This document shows, piece after piece, positions 44,075 to 52,717 of a stretch of 64,000 nt of DNA (position 1 is its first letter; each line of letters starts with the position of its first letter). Source of the DNA: NIOZ-UU13 sp964417935. GTDB lineage: Bacteria > Planctomycetota > Phycisphaerae > Sedimentisphaerales > Anaerobacaceae. The stretch spans positions 34,468-98,467 of the forward strand of contig CAYQKF010000003.1 in the NCBI GenBank assembly GCA_964417935.1. Reading direction: 5' to 3'. Below the pieces are notes generated by a model. That model was not told the DNA's origin. It ran no database searches and saw only the letters and a list, made by a program, of their open reading frames with translations. The position numbers and the translations under genes are program-made.

Positions 44075-44671
44075 TTAGAAGAATATATCACTTTTAATAC
44101 TTACGGTCAATTCTATTTTGAGTTTCTTGAAAGCAGCCAAAGCTGCTTGATTTGCGACATAGGCAGCCAAAATGTATCGCGGCTCAACCTCGTCCGGCAC
44201 AAGGACTTCCGCACACTTGATGGACTTGTGTGCCCACTCCTCATAAATATTTTCAGTATGTGTCCAATATTTAGCAAAAAGCCTATTTTTATCGATTGCA
44301 GCTAATCCTTGTGTTACTGGATAAAAACGGACATATTCGCTTGAGGCATTTTGATCTGCGATTATGACTCCCTGCAAATCCAGAACATTCGCATCTATGC
44401 GCAAAACACATATCTCATTGTTTCTATCTCGACGCCTGCTTAGCATAGGATTATGGGCATCGAAATAGAGATTTGCATAATCGTGTATTTTCTTGTTCGT
44501 TCCAGGAATTTTTTTGATGTTACGCTTCTCCTGCATTTTTGGCATTGGGAGAGAATCATCATGGGGAATTTTAACAGACTTATTGTGGGATAATATCCCG
44601 TACTCAATAATAGACCGGACATTGGAAATAAGAGTAATAAAGTACAACTCTTTAACATCAGAGCGGTTCAT
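44075..44671 (-). CDS. darT: DarT toxin: DNA ADP-ribosyltransferase
   Basis: 198 residues. ELYFITLISNVRSIIEYGILSHN opens the DarT/DUF4433 domain. DYANLYFDAHNPMLSRRRDRN contains the NAD- and DNA-contacting loop, and IKCAEVLVPDEVEPRYI carries the catalytic Glu (E155). DarT transfers ADP-ribose from NAD to thymidines of single-stranded DNA, blocking replication; it can act in phage defence. Paired with darG immediately downstream. The leader has a short open frame with its own AAAGGAG (about 44708-44694), which could tune translation. The gene pair is AT-rich relative to dapB and glmS on either side. Confidence 0.93.
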   Translation of the reverse strand: MNRSDVKELYFITLISNVRSIIEYGILSHNKSVKIPHDDSLPMPKMQEKRNIKKIPGTNKKIHDYANLYFDAHNPMLSRRRDRNNEICVLRIDANVLDLQGVIIADQNASSEYVRFYPVTQGLAAIDKNRLFAKYWTHTENIYEEWAHKSIKCAEVLVPDEVEPRYILAAYVANQAALAAFKKLKIELTVSIKSDIFF

Positions 44672-44834
44672 TACTGTTTTTCCTTATACTGCTTCATACA
44701 TTCCCCATACTTTCTCCTTTAAACTTTGGTGCCTTTTTCTGGTGGCTTTTACCATTGTAATAGGAGAAATCTTTGTTAGAGGATAACGTCTTTTCTTGTC
44801 GTGGGGAAGGTAAATCCCGATTTGGGTCTAATTT

Positions 44835-45587
44835 CTAATGGGGCCAGTCGAGGCCTTTTATGCCGTGGATGGTCAGGTTTGCATCGGGCAGGCCGTCTCG
44901 TGCGGGGTGAATCTGTTTGGCTTTAAGGAAACGAACCTGGCCGTCAACGAATAGATAGTTCCTGCTGCCTTGCCAGCACCACCAGCCTTTGTCATCGTCG
45001 ATAGGTGAATGACTGCTGAGCCATTCGCCGATAAGAATCTTTCCGGACGGTCTGGCTACATCCAGGCTCCGCTGCGGAATAGAGGGCTGAGGATTCTTAT
45101 AGGTGTCGGCAGGGCTGTTCATATCGTCAATCTGCTCAGGGCTGTGGTAAAAGGCCATCGAGTAGGCGTAACTGGTGGACTCGTATTTGTGCCTGGCGGC
45201 GTAGTCCTGCGGACAAAACAGGACCGAAGGTTTATTCACATCGATATTGCCGCCCAAATAAGGCTCGACAAGAAAGCGCCAGCCACGTCCCATCCACAGC
45301 CAGTAGGGCGGGTCCGTTGAGACAGGGTCCTGGGCACAGGGATAGGTGTTGTCGTTTTCATTGAGATAGAAGCTCACAGCTAAATCGATTTGCTTGAGGT
45401 TGTGGGCACACGCCAGACGCATCGCCATAGATTTAGCTTTTCTAAGTGACGGCATAAGTACGGAGAGCAGAAGGGTGATGATTGCTATGACGACGAGCAG
45501 CTCCACAAGGGTAAAACCAAACCGAGATTGTTTCGCTGCTGAGCAGGGCCAAAACCAACCTGAATTTGATGCTTTTGTTCTAATCAT
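44835..45587 (-). CDS. Pseudopilin-like protein (H-x9-DG type)
   Basis: ATG at 45587, 13 bp after the glmS stop, is favoured; longer frames run back into glmS. 250 residues. Unlike the other pseudopilins here, the prepilin motif RFGFTLVELLVVIAIITLLLSVL begins at about residue 22 after a Ser/Trp-rich leader, which is long for a prepilin signal. The C-terminal GSRNYLFVDGQVRFLK is the DG strand of the H-x9-DG group. No clear ribosome binding site, so translation may be coupled to glmS. Role in a type II secretion-like pilus is inferred. Confidence 0.75.
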   Translation of the reverse strand: MIRTKASNSGWFWPCSAAKQSRFGFTLVELLVVIAIITLLLSVLMPSLRKAKSMAMRLACAHNLKQIDLAVSFYLNENDNTYPCAQDPVSTDPPYWLWMGRGWRFLVEPYLGGNIDVNKPSVLFCPQDYAARHKYESTSYAYSMAFYHSPEQIDDMNSPADTYKNPQPSIPQRSLDVARPSGKILIGEWLSSHSPIDDDKGWWCWQGSRNYLFVDGQVRFLKAKQIHPARDGLPDANLTIHGIKGLDWPH

Positions 45588-45600
45588 CAAGCGAGACAGT

Positions 45601-47466
45601 TTACTCGACTGTAACGCTTTTTGCAAGGTTACGAGGTTTATCGACATCGTGTCCCCGGAGCACAGCAGCGTGATAGGCCAACAGTTGCAGCGGCACAACA
45701 GTCAGCATCGGCTGTAAAAGCTCCGGAGCATCAGGTATGGTAATTAAATGGTCAGAGTATTGTTTAATATTCTCATCGCCTTCGGTTGCGACAACGATAG
45801 TTTTGCCGCCGCGTGCCCTGACTTCGGCAATGTTGCCCATAATCTTGTCGTATTGCGGCCCGGCTGTGGCAATGAAAACCGCGGGCATACCGTCAACAAT
45901 CAAAGCGATTGGGCCGTGCTTCATCTCCGCAGCCGGCAGACCCTCAGCGTGAATATAACTTATCTCCTTCAGCTTCAAGGCCCCTTCGAGGGCAACCGGA
46001 TAATTAAAACCTCTGCCTAAGAAAAGCCAGTTGTCCTGGTCGATATTTGCCGAAGCAATTTGTTTAATGTGGTCGGATTGTTTTAGTATTGTGCTTATCT
46101 TGTCCGGTATTTGAGAAAGTTCGTCGATGTATTTGTTTGCTTGGTCGCTGCGGAGGTGTCTTCTTCTGCCTAATTCAATCGCCAGCATTGTCAGGACCGC
46201 AACCTGTGCGGTAAAGGCTTTTGTGCTGGCAACGCCGATTTCCGGGCCTGCGTGCAAATATATCCCTGCGTCGGTGGCTTTTGCGATGGAAGAGCCAACA
46301 ACGTTGACAATGCCGAGCACCGTTGCACCTCGCTCTTTGGCTTCCTCTACTGCCGCGAGGGTATCGATGGTTTCACCGGATTGGCTTATTGATATAACGA
46401 CGGTCCCATCCTCAATTATTGGGTTGCGATATCGAAATTCACTGGCGTATTCGGTTTCTGCCGGGATACGTGCCAGCTGTTCGAACAAAAATTCTCCGAC
46501 CAGGCTGGCGTGGAACGCCGTTCCGCAGGCGGTCAAGATGAGCCGTCTGGTGCGTGTCAGGTCGCGCAGGTACGAAGCTATACCACCAAGTTTAATCTTG
46601 TTGTTTTGGCAATCGATTCGACCGCCCATACAGGTACTCAGGGCTTTTGGCTGCTCATAAATCTCTTTGAGCATGTGGTGTGGGAAATCGCCCAGCTCGA
46701 TTTGTTCCAATGAGAATTCAATTTGCTGTAGTTCTTTGCTGACGGTGATGTTGTCAATCGTTTTGGTATGGAACCCCTCCGGGCTGACTGTAACCATCTC
46801 GCTGTCGGCAAGATATATTGCCTGAGTTGTATGCTCTACAATTGCAGCCGCATCCGAAGCTAAGATATATTCGTTATCGCCGACCCCTAAAATCAGAGGG
46901 CTGCCTTTTTTGGCGCCGATGATGGTATCGGGAAAGTCTGAGCACACGATCGCCAGGCCAAAGGTGCCGTGCAACTCCTGGAGAGACCGCTGAACCGCCC
47001 ACTCAAATTTGTTTTGCACATCGGACTTCTTTTGCTCCTCACTGTCGTCTTTGGTGTAAAAATAGCCTATTAAGTTTGCTATCACCTCGGTATCGGTTTC
47101 GCTGACAAAGGCGGCTCCTTCATTTTGGAGCCAGGTCTTCAATGTGCCGTAGTTTTCGATAATGCCGTTATGAACGACAGCGATTTTGCCGGTATAGTCC
47201 AGATGCGGATGTGCGTTAACGGCGTTTGGTTCTCCGTGTGTGGCCCAGCGTGTATGGCCGATACCGAAGGTCTCGGCGGCATCAGGCTCATCTAAGACCT
47301 CTTCCAGAGCGCTGATTCTGCCGCTGGTTTTTTTGATTCTTATCGCACCGCTGCCTAATAGTGCCACACCAGCCGAATCATAACCACGATATTCCAACCG
47401 CTTTAAACCTTCTATAAGAATTGGCTGTGCAACTTTTTTACCAAGATAAGCTACTATACCACACAC
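45601..47466 (-). CDS. glmS: Glutamine-fructose-6-phosphate aminotransferase (isomerizing)
   Basis: The start must be the GTG at 47466, because GlmS needs Cys as residue 2, exposed after Met removal, as its glutaminase nucleophile: the product then begins MCGIVAYLGKK. A longer frame beginning MSNIWNIK is excluded by this. 621 residues. The glutaminase half has RWATHGEPN and EYRGYDSAG; the two SIS sugar-isomerase domains have TACGTAFHA, SQSGETIDT, AEGLPAAEMKHGPIALI and the C-terminal RNLAKSVTVE. It makes glucosamine 6-phosphate for peptidoglycan. No glmS ribozyme core was recognised upstream, where 232 bp separate it from divergent hisH. Confidence 0.97.
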   Translation of the reverse strand: MCGIVAYLGKKVAQPILIEGLKRLEYRGYDSAGVALLGSGAIRIKKTSGRISALEEVLDEPDAAETFGIGHTRWATHGEPNAVNAHPHLDYTGKIAVVHNGIIENYGTLKTWLQNEGAAFVSETDTEVIANLIGYFYTKDDSEEQKKSDVQNKFEWAVQRSLQELHGTFGLAIVCSDFPDTIIGAKKGSPLILGVGDNEYILASDAAAIVEHTTQAIYLADSEMVTVSPEGFHTKTIDNITVSKELQQIEFSLEQIELGDFPHHMLKEIYEQPKALSTCMGGRIDCQNNKIKLGGIASYLRDLTRTRRLILTACGTAFHASLVGEFLFEQLARIPAETEYASEFRYRNPIIEDGTVVISISQSGETIDTLAAVEEAKERGATVLGIVNVVGSSIAKATDAGIYLHAGPEIGVASTKAFTAQVAVLTMLAIELGRRRHLRSDQANKYIDELSQIPDKISTILKQSDHIKQIASANIDQDNWLFLGRGFNYPVALEGALKLKEISYIHAEGLPAAEMKHGPIALIVDGMPAVFIATAGPQYDKIMGNIAEVRARGGKTIVVATEGDENIKQYSDHLITIPDAPELLQPMLTVVPLQLLAYHAAVLRGHDVDKPRNLAKSVTVE

Positions 47467-47679
47467 TTTTATATTCCATATATTGCTCAATCACACAAAG
47501 TCCGACTAAAAGATAAATCGGCAAAAAACACCTCCGCCATAACGTTATCCCAAAAGAAAAAACTCATTCCCACAATTCCAGCCAAGTTCTGCTTATAATT
47601 ATAGGGCTATTCCATTTGTCCTACAAATCAGTTTTACTCATAGCTCTATCAGACATTACTATTTGACGAAGGAGCTTTT

Positions 47680-47715
47680 ATGTCGTTAAATTTGATTTAT
47701 GATAGTGGTTATTGA
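47680..47715 (+). CDS. Possible 11-codon leader ORF overlapping the hisH start
   Basis: ATG at 47680 has a strong GAAGGAG, whereas hisH at 47699 has none. The frame encodes MSLNLIYDSGY and stops at 47715, 17 bases inside hisH in another frame. Ribosomes ending here could reinitiate on the hisH ATG. It has no His codons, so it is not a histidine attenuator. Confidence 0.35.
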   Translation: MSLNLIYDSGY

Positions 47716-48316
47716 TTACAATGTCGGCAATGTTAAAAGCGTATGTAACGCCTTTCGGCATATCGGATGCGAAGTAGAGCTTAGCTGCGAACCTAAGACA
47801 GTCGAAAATGCCACCGGCATCGTTTTGCCCGGGGTTGCTGCATTCGGATATGCGGTCAGTGCCTTGGGCTCACTTGCAGAACTGATAAAGGAGGTTGCTC
47901 TTGGTGGCAAACCGCTTTTGGGTATTTGTGTTGGCTACCAGATGCTTTTCGAGGAAAGCAGCGAATACGGCTGGCACGACGGCCTGGGATTAGTGTCCGG
48001 AAGTGTTGTTCCGATTCCGGCCGGCCGGGTGGTTCCGCATATGGGCTGGAATTTGGTGAAGCTGCCGGAAGATATGGATTTATTTGCCGGCCTCGGAAGT
48101 GAAAAACACTTTTATTTCGCACACTCTTTCTATGCCGAGGTTGCGGACAGCGAAGCCAGGGTCGCATTTACCGATTACGGCTTTGATTTGCCCGCTGCGG
48201 TCCAGAAGGCGAATATATACGGGACGCAGTTTCATCCCGAAAAAAGCGGTAAAACCGGATTGAAGGTTTTGCAGAATTTCTACGATATTTGTAAACGGGA
48301 AGCTTTGAAATGCTGA
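47699..48316 (+). CDS. hisH: Imidazole glycerol phosphate synthase, glutaminase subunit
   Basis: 205 residues. The class I glutaminase triad is C77 in GICVGYQML, H179 and E181 in TQFHPEKSG. IDYNVGNVKSV and LPGVAAFG are standard HisH blocks. The nucleophile motif has Val-Gly-Tyr where most have Leu-Gly-Met, a mild variation. HisH releases ammonia that is channelled to HisF for the fifth step of histidine synthesis. hisF starts 7 bp before the hisH stop, so the two are translationally coupled. No other his genes are in the window. Confidence 0.95.
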   Translation: MIVVIDYNVGNVKSVCNAFRHIGCEVELSCEPKTVENATGIVLPGVAAFGYAVSALGSLAELIKEVALGGKPLLGICVGYQMLFEESSEYGWHDGLGLVSGSVVPIPAGRVVPHMGWNLVKLPEDMDLFAGLGSEKHFYFAHSFYAEVADSEARVAFTDYGFDLPAAVQKANIYGTQFHPEKSGKTGLKVLQNFYDICKREALKC

Positions 48317-49074
48317 CTAAAAGAATTATTCCCTGCCTTGATGTTAAAGACAACCGCGTAGTTAAGGGTGTCAACTTTCTGAATCTTCGCGATGCGGGCG
48401 ACCCTGTGGAATTAGGTGCAAGATATAGTGACACCGGGGCCGATGAGCTGGTATTTCTTGATATTACCGCCACCATTCACTTTCGAAAAACGATTATCGA
48501 GCTTGTTGAAAAGGTTGCTGAAAACGTTTTCATACCGTTTACCGTAGGCGGCGGCATACAAACAGTCGAACAAATCGATGAGCTTCTGCGAAGTGGAGCT
48601 GAAAAGGTTTCCGTAAATACCGCTGCCGTTCAAAACCCGGAGCTGCTTGCCGAAGCTGCACAGCGTTTTGGAAATCAGTGTGTTGTCCTTGCCATTGATG
48701 CCCGCCGCTCGAAAGACAAAAAAGGCAAATGGCAGGTCTGCGTAAAGGCCGGCTCTGAACCGACCGATATTGACGTGGTTGAATGGGCTGTTAAGGGCGA
48801 AGAGCTGGGTGCGGGCGAAATATTGCTGACCAGCATGGACGCCGACGGCACTAAAGCAGGTTACGATAACGAACTGAACAAAGCCGTTACCGACGCGGTC
48901 AATATCCCTGTAATCGCCTCCGGCGGCGCGGGAATACTCGAGCACCTTTACGATGCCATCGTTGACGGCGGCGCGGATGCGGTGCTTATGGCTTCAATTA
49001 CACACTTCGGAAATTACACTATAAGACAAATGAAAGAGTACCTCAAAGACCGAGGCATACCTGTAAACCTATAA
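48310..49074 (+). CDS. hisF: Imidazole glycerol phosphate synthase, cyclase subunit
   Basis: 254 residues, a (beta-alpha)8 barrel with both catalytic acids in place: D11 in CLDVKDNRVVKG and D130 in LAIDARR. FTVGGGI, SVNTAAV and SGGAG are the phosphate-binding loops. It uses ammonia from HisH to form imidazole glycerol phosphate and AICAR. The last 75 bp of the gene (49000-49074) are repeated in diverged form at 49825-49899, just after hepT. Confidence 0.97.
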   Translation: MLTKRIIPCLDVKDNRVVKGVNFLNLRDAGDPVELGARYSDTGADELVFLDITATIHFRKTIIELVEKVAENVFIPFTVGGGIQTVEQIDELLRSGAEKVSVNTAAVQNPELLAEAAQRFGNQCVVLAIDARRSKDKKGKWQVCVKAGSEPTDIDVVEWAVKGEELGAGEILLTSMDADGTKAGYDNELNKAVTDAVNIPVIASGGAGILEHLYDAIVDGGADAVLMASITHFGNYTIRQMKEYLKDRGIPVNL

Positions 49075-49105
49075 AACCCTGCATGTAGCAAGCTGCACAG
49101 CGGAC

Positions 49106-49134
49106 TTGACTCCAGAAAGCAGTTGTGTTATAGA
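49106..49134 (+). promoter_or_regulatory. Promoter of the mntA-hepT module
   Basis: ttgact (49106-49111), 17-bp spacer, tataga (49129-49134), 36 bp before the GTG of mntA. It gives the module its own transcription, separate from hisF. Confidence 0.55.
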
Positions 49135-49169
49135 GATAGAGCAAAACTAATATAAGCAGGAGAATAATA

Positions 49170-49475
49170 GTGAAGTTTCAGAGGATTGACCTGCCGAAAG
49201 AGAAAATTGCAGAGTTTTGTCGGCAGTGGAAGATAACCGAATTTGCTTTGTTTGGTTCTGTGCTGCGGGATGATTTTTGTCCGGACAGCGATATTGATGT
49301 ATTGGTAACTTTCGCTGACGACTGTGGACACAGCCTGTTCGACTTGGCACAGATGCAGGAACAGTTGAGAACCATTCTGGCTCACGAAGTGGATCTGGTG
49401 GAAAAGGCTGGTCTTCGAAATCCCTTCCGCAGACATAATATCCTGCACAATATGGAGGTTATCTATGCAACCTGA
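49170..49475 (+). CDS. mntA: MntA-type antitoxin, minimal nucleotidyltransferase
   Basis: 101 residues, GTG start at 49170 with AGGAG. FALFGSVLRDDFCPDSDIDVLV is the minimal nucleotidyltransferase signature: G29-S30, then the Asp pair D41 and D43 that binds magnesium ATP. In the HEPN/MNT system the MNT protein adds AMP units to a tyrosine of the HEPN toxin and silences it. It overlaps hepT by 11 bp, showing translational coupling. GSX-RDDF and the ~100-residue length fit the family. Confidence 0.88.
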   Translation: MKFQRIDLPKEKIAEFCRQWKITEFALFGSVLRDDFCPDSDIDVLVTFADDCGHSLFDLAQMQEQLRTILAHEVDLVEKAGLRNPFRRHNILHNMEVIYAT

Positions 49476-49824
49476 GCAGCGTGATGCCGCCCTGCTGTGG
49501 GACATGAGAGAGGCAGCTTGCGAAATAGCTCAATTCATAAAGAGTGTAAGCTATGAGGAATTTGAATCTAACAAAGTTCTTCGTTATGCTGTCGAGAGGC
49601 AAATACTGGTAATTGGAGAAGCTGCCGGACATGTTTCTTCACCTCTCAGGGATGCCCATCCGGAAATCCCGTGGGATTCGATTGTTGCCCAGCGCAACAT
49701 CCTCGCTCATGAATATGGCGAAATCCTTGTAGAACGAATATGGCGTGTGGCCTCGGAACGTATTCCGGAGCTTATCAAACTGCTTGACCCTCTAATTCCC
49801 CAACCTCCTGAACAAGACGTCTAA
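49465..49824 (+). CDS. hepT: HepT-type toxin, HEPN RNase (DUF86)
   Basis: 119 residues. QRNILAHEYG holds the R77-x4-H82-x-Y84 motif: Arg and His form the RNase site and Tyr84 is the expected AMPylation target. AVERQILVIGEAAGHVS and HPEIPWDSIV are the usual DUF86 blocks. Free HepT cleaves RNA and stops growth; MntA neutralises it. The codon after its stop is the first of a 75-bp remnant homologous to the end of hisF, so the module abuts the repeat exactly. Confidence 0.9.
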   Translation: MQPEQRDAALLWDMREAACEIAQFIKSVSYEEFESNKVLRYAVERQILVIGEAAGHVSSPLRDAHPEIPWDSIVAQRNILAHEYGEILVERIWRVASERIPELIKLLDPLIPQPPEQDV

Positions 49825-49899
49825 TCACATCTTGAAAATTACACCATAAGACAAATGAAAGAATACCTCAAAGGCCAAGGCATACCCGTAAATCTATAA
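49825..49899 (+). pseudogene. Second, diverged copy of the hisF 3' end
   Basis: Aligned without gaps to 49000-49074, 64 of 75 bases match (58 of the last 64). It encodes SHLENYTIRQMKEYLKGQGI followed by PVNL and stop, versus THFGNYTIRQMKEYLKDRGI in hisF. Four of the six core differences are silent third-position changes, as if this tail came from a functional hisF. Confidence 0.9.
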
Positions 49900-50300
49900 C
49901 GTAAAGATATCAATAGTTCTCTGGGCGTGCTCTTACGTAGCAGGGAAACTGTCAAAATCTATGGGTATCGGGCCGCTACCCGTGCCCTGCCAATCCCTGA
50001 CACTGGAATAATACCATTGCTCAGCAGACAAGGTCAGTTCTCGCCGAACTGGATTGTTATGAATATAGCTTACAGCATTTATGATTGTCTGGGTCGATGG
50101 GGTTATACGATTCCAGAAAGGCTTTGTAAGCAGCCGCACCGGCATCAGAAAGGGAGTTTTGCAGAACCGAGCTAACCTGATGAGCCCAATCTGCAGACAA
50201 CTGTTTGGTGTTCAGTTTTTTGCCAAACTCAGACATTTTTTGTTCAAACTGTTGCGTTGCAACTTTTAGAATATCAGGTTCTTGCCAAAAAACTACGTAA
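49900..50300 (-). pseudogene. Mosaic of transposase remnants, including a REP-associated (Y1) transposase tail
   Basis: Between about 50100 and 49933 the minus strand encodes NAVSYIHNNPVRRELT, EQWYYSSVRDWQG and a PIPIDFDSF end, the C-terminal pattern of REP-associated tyrosine transposases. Upstream, in another frame (about 50290-50060), runs VVFWQEPDILKVATQQF ... AAAYKAFLESYNP, which reads like part of a second, unidentified mobile-element protein. Both are truncated and joined near 50095. They lie directly beyond the hisF-tail duplication. Confidence 0.55.
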
Positions 50301-50321
50301 AATCAAACCTGCACCCTTAGT

Positions 50322-51317
50322 TTACCATCCGCCCGGCGGAAGTAAGTCGCTGACAGGCTCGCTCCACCAGGCCGGGTCTCTGAAATACTGCTTGAGCATC
50401 ATAGCAGCGACGACGCCATCACCGACGGCTGTGGCTAACTGCATAGCCGCCCCGATTCTGCAATCACCGGCCACGAAGACGCCCGGCACACTTGTCCGGA
50501 GATATGCGTAGTCGCACTTGATAAATCCATTGTCGGTCAGCTCCACAGAGCCTTTTAGAAAGCCGGTGTTCGGTACCATGCCGATGAAGATGAATACGCC
50601 GTCGCAGGGATAGTCTTCTTCCTGATTTGTTTTAACGTTTTTGAGTTTGACCGACTGGACCTTGCCTTGCCCTTCGATGGCGGTCGCTACGGTGCTGTAT
50701 TTGATAAACAGATTCGAATTCGGCTCGTTGGCCTTTTCCATAAGCTCCTCGACCAGAACTTTGGCTGCTCTGAACTCGTCCCTGCGGTGGAGCATTGTTA
50801 CCTTTTCCGCGAATTTGGTCAGGTGCAGAGTTTCTTCCACTGCGGTATTGCCGCCGCCGACAGCAACGACTTCTCTGCCCTTAAAGAACGGTGCATCACA
50901 GGTTCCACAATAGCTGACGCCTGCGCCGGCGTTACGGAACTCTTCTTCGCCGGGGACGCCGAGTTTACGATAGTCACTGCCCAGCGCTAAAATGACGGCT
51001 CTTGCGGTGAATTTATCCTCATCGCAAATAACGGCGATTTTGCCGTCCTGTAGTTTTTCTAAGCCGGATACTTCGCAGCCATTTTTTATCTCGGCACCGA
51101 AGCCCTCGACCTGCTTTTGCATTTGCATGATTAGACCCGCGCCGTCGATGCGTTCGATGCCGGGATAGTTTTCGATTCTGTCGGTGTTAATGATTTGTCC
51201 GCCGGGCATGAATTTCTCAAGTATGAGGGTTTTCATTCTGTCGCGGGCTGTGTAGAGAGCCGCCCCCAGCCCCGCCGGCCCGGCACCAACTATAATGCAG
51301 TCATAATTCTCAGGCAT
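50322..51317 (-). CDS. trxB: Thioredoxin reductase
   Basis: 331 residues. CIIVGAGPAGLGAALYTAR binds FAD, VVAVGGGNTAVEE binds NADPH, and the redox pair is C137-G-T-C140 in SYCGTCDAPFF (Ala is more usual at the first inner position). VFVAGDCRIGAAMQLATAVGDG is the final FAD block. It reduces thioredoxin with NADPH in the cytoplasm. A ~20-residue C-terminal extension (FRDPAWWSEPVSDLLPPGGW) is longer than in the E. coli enzyme. The gene is monocistronic between transposase remnants and rmuC. Confidence 0.95.
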   Translation of the reverse strand: MPENYDCIIVGAGPAGLGAALYTARDRMKTLILEKFMPGGQIINTDRIENYPGIERIDGAGLIMQMQKQVEGFGAEIKNGCEVSGLEKLQDGKIAVICDEDKFTARAVILALGSDYRKLGVPGEEEFRNAGAGVSYCGTCDAPFFKGREVVAVGGGNTAVEETLHLTKFAEKVTMLHRRDEFRAAKVLVEELMEKANEPNSNLFIKYSTVATAIEGQGKVQSVKLKNVKTNQEEDYPCDGVFIFIGMVPNTGFLKGSVELTDNGFIKCDYAYLRTSVPGVFVAGDCRIGAAMQLATAVGDGVVAAMMLKQYFRDPAWWSEPVSDLLPPGGW

Positions 51318-51367
51318 AACAAGTATCCTTTATTTAATTCTCATTTTACAAAAGTTATCCTATGATT

Positions 51368-52717
51368 TTACTGGGCGTTATCATCTCCACTCTCATCTTT
51401 CGTTTCACTTTGACCTTCTTCGGCCTCTGGTGCCTGAATCATCCTTGTTGTTTTATCTATTGGCTCCAATGTTTCAATATTATCTCCTGACGCTGCTCCA
51501 AGTTTTCTGAACTGACGGGCTGTTACCAGAACGCGTTTTTCAAGCGAACCGACGGCATCGTCGTATGCTTTGGCAGCGCGGTCTATATTTTTTCCTACAA
51601 CACCAAAGTGCTCTACGAACGTGCGAACTCGGTCGTAGAGTGCCTTTCCCAGCTCACTTATTTTTTGTGCATTTTTGGCGACCTTTTCCTGCTGCCACCC
51701 ATACGCTACCGCCCTCAGCAATGAGATCAGAGTGGTTGGAGTCGCCAGGATAACTCGCTTTTCCACACCAAGTTCAATAAGTCCAGGTTCTTGCTCCAGA
51801 GCAGCACTAAAGAACATCTCGCCGGGTAAAAACATAACAACAAATTCCGGAGCAGGTTGAAACTGCTCCCAATAGCCTTTTGCCCCCAGATTTAGAATAT
51901 GCGTATGTACGAGACGTGCGTGATTCTTAAGTTTCTGCTTACGTGTCTTTTCATCTGTTGTTTCCAGAGATTCCAGGTAGCTTTCCAAGGGTGTTTTCGA
52001 ATCAACAACTACTGTTCTCTGGTTTGGTAGTTTAATAATCATATCGGGCCGAATACGTCCACTTTCTGTCGCCCCGCTTTCTTGTTCTCTGAAGTCGCAG
52101 TAGTTAACCATGCCGGCTATCTCGACCACACGCCGTAATTGCATTTCCCCCCATCGACCCCGAACAGTGGGCCTTCGCAATGCGCTCACCAGATTAGCTG
52201 TTTCCTCTTTCAGTTTCGCTTCAGAGGTGGCCAGCGACTTCATCTGCTCCGTCAAACTCCCAAAATCCTGCGACCGTGACTTTTCGATCTCCCCGAGCTT
52301 AGTGTCAACATCTCGGAGAGATTCTTTTAGAGGCTTAACGAGTTCATCAATGGCTGTCTGCCGCTTTTTGAGATCTGCTTTTGCACCCTCTTGAAACGTC
52401 TCCAAATTTGTCTTCGCCAGCTCCAGGAATTGTGCATTATTGCTTTTTAAGGTGTCGGCGGACAGGGCCTTGAAGGTGTCAGATAGTTTTTCCTTTGCAT
52501 TGTTCCAAAAAGCGAGTTTTTCTTCAGCAGTTTTTTGCTGCTCATTGAGCGTAGCGAGATCGACTGCCAGTTTTGTACATTCCTCTTGGAGTTGAGAGAT
52601 TTGGCCTTCTTTTTGCGTTATGGTTGAGTCGTGCTGCTTAGTTTCCTTATGCTTAAAAAAGAAAACGAGAACACAACCACATATCACGCCAATCGCAAAA
52701 GTCAACGCATATTCCAT
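51368..52717 (-). CDS. rmuC: DNA recombination protein RmuC
   Basis: Start at ATG 52717: from there the product has the normal plan, a single N-terminal membrane segment (LTFAIGVICGCVLVFFF) followed by a coiled coil. The long upstream extension of the frame has no homology. 449 residues. The nuclease-like core carries RGRWGEMQLRRVVEIAGM, RPDMIIKLPN, VVVDSKTPLESY and FLPGEMFFSAAL. RmuC limits inversions at short inverted repeats in E. coli, notable in a genome so rich in palindromes. The C-terminus is acidic (EGQSETKDESGDDN). Confidence 0.93.
   Translation of the reverse strand: MEYALTFAIGVICGCVLVFFFKHKETKQHDSTITQKEGQISQLQEECTKLAVDLATLNEQQKTAEEKLAFWNNAKEKLSDTFKALSADTLKSNNAQFLELAKTNLETFQEGAKADLKKRQTAIDELVKPLKESLRDVDTKLGEIEKSRSQDFGSLTEQMKSLATSEAKLKEETANLVSALRRPTVRGRWGEMQLRRVVEIAGMVNYCDFREQESGATESGRIRPDMIIKLPNQRTVVVDSKTPLESYLESLETTDEKTRKQKLKNHARLVHTHILNLGAKGYWEQFQPAPEFVVMFLPGEMFFSAALEQEPGLIELGVEKRVILATPTTLISLLRAVAYGWQQEKVAKNAQKISELGKALYDRVRTFVEHFGVVGKNIDRAAKAYDDAVGSLEKRVLVTARQFRKLGAASGDNIETLEPIDKTTRMIQAPEAEEGQSETKDESGDDNAQ

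Noticed and set aside
47467..47698. glmS ribozyme upstream of glmS
   Set aside because: The conserved ribozyme core was not recognisable in the 232 bp upstream, and glmS ribozymes are mainly known from Firmicutes and relatives.
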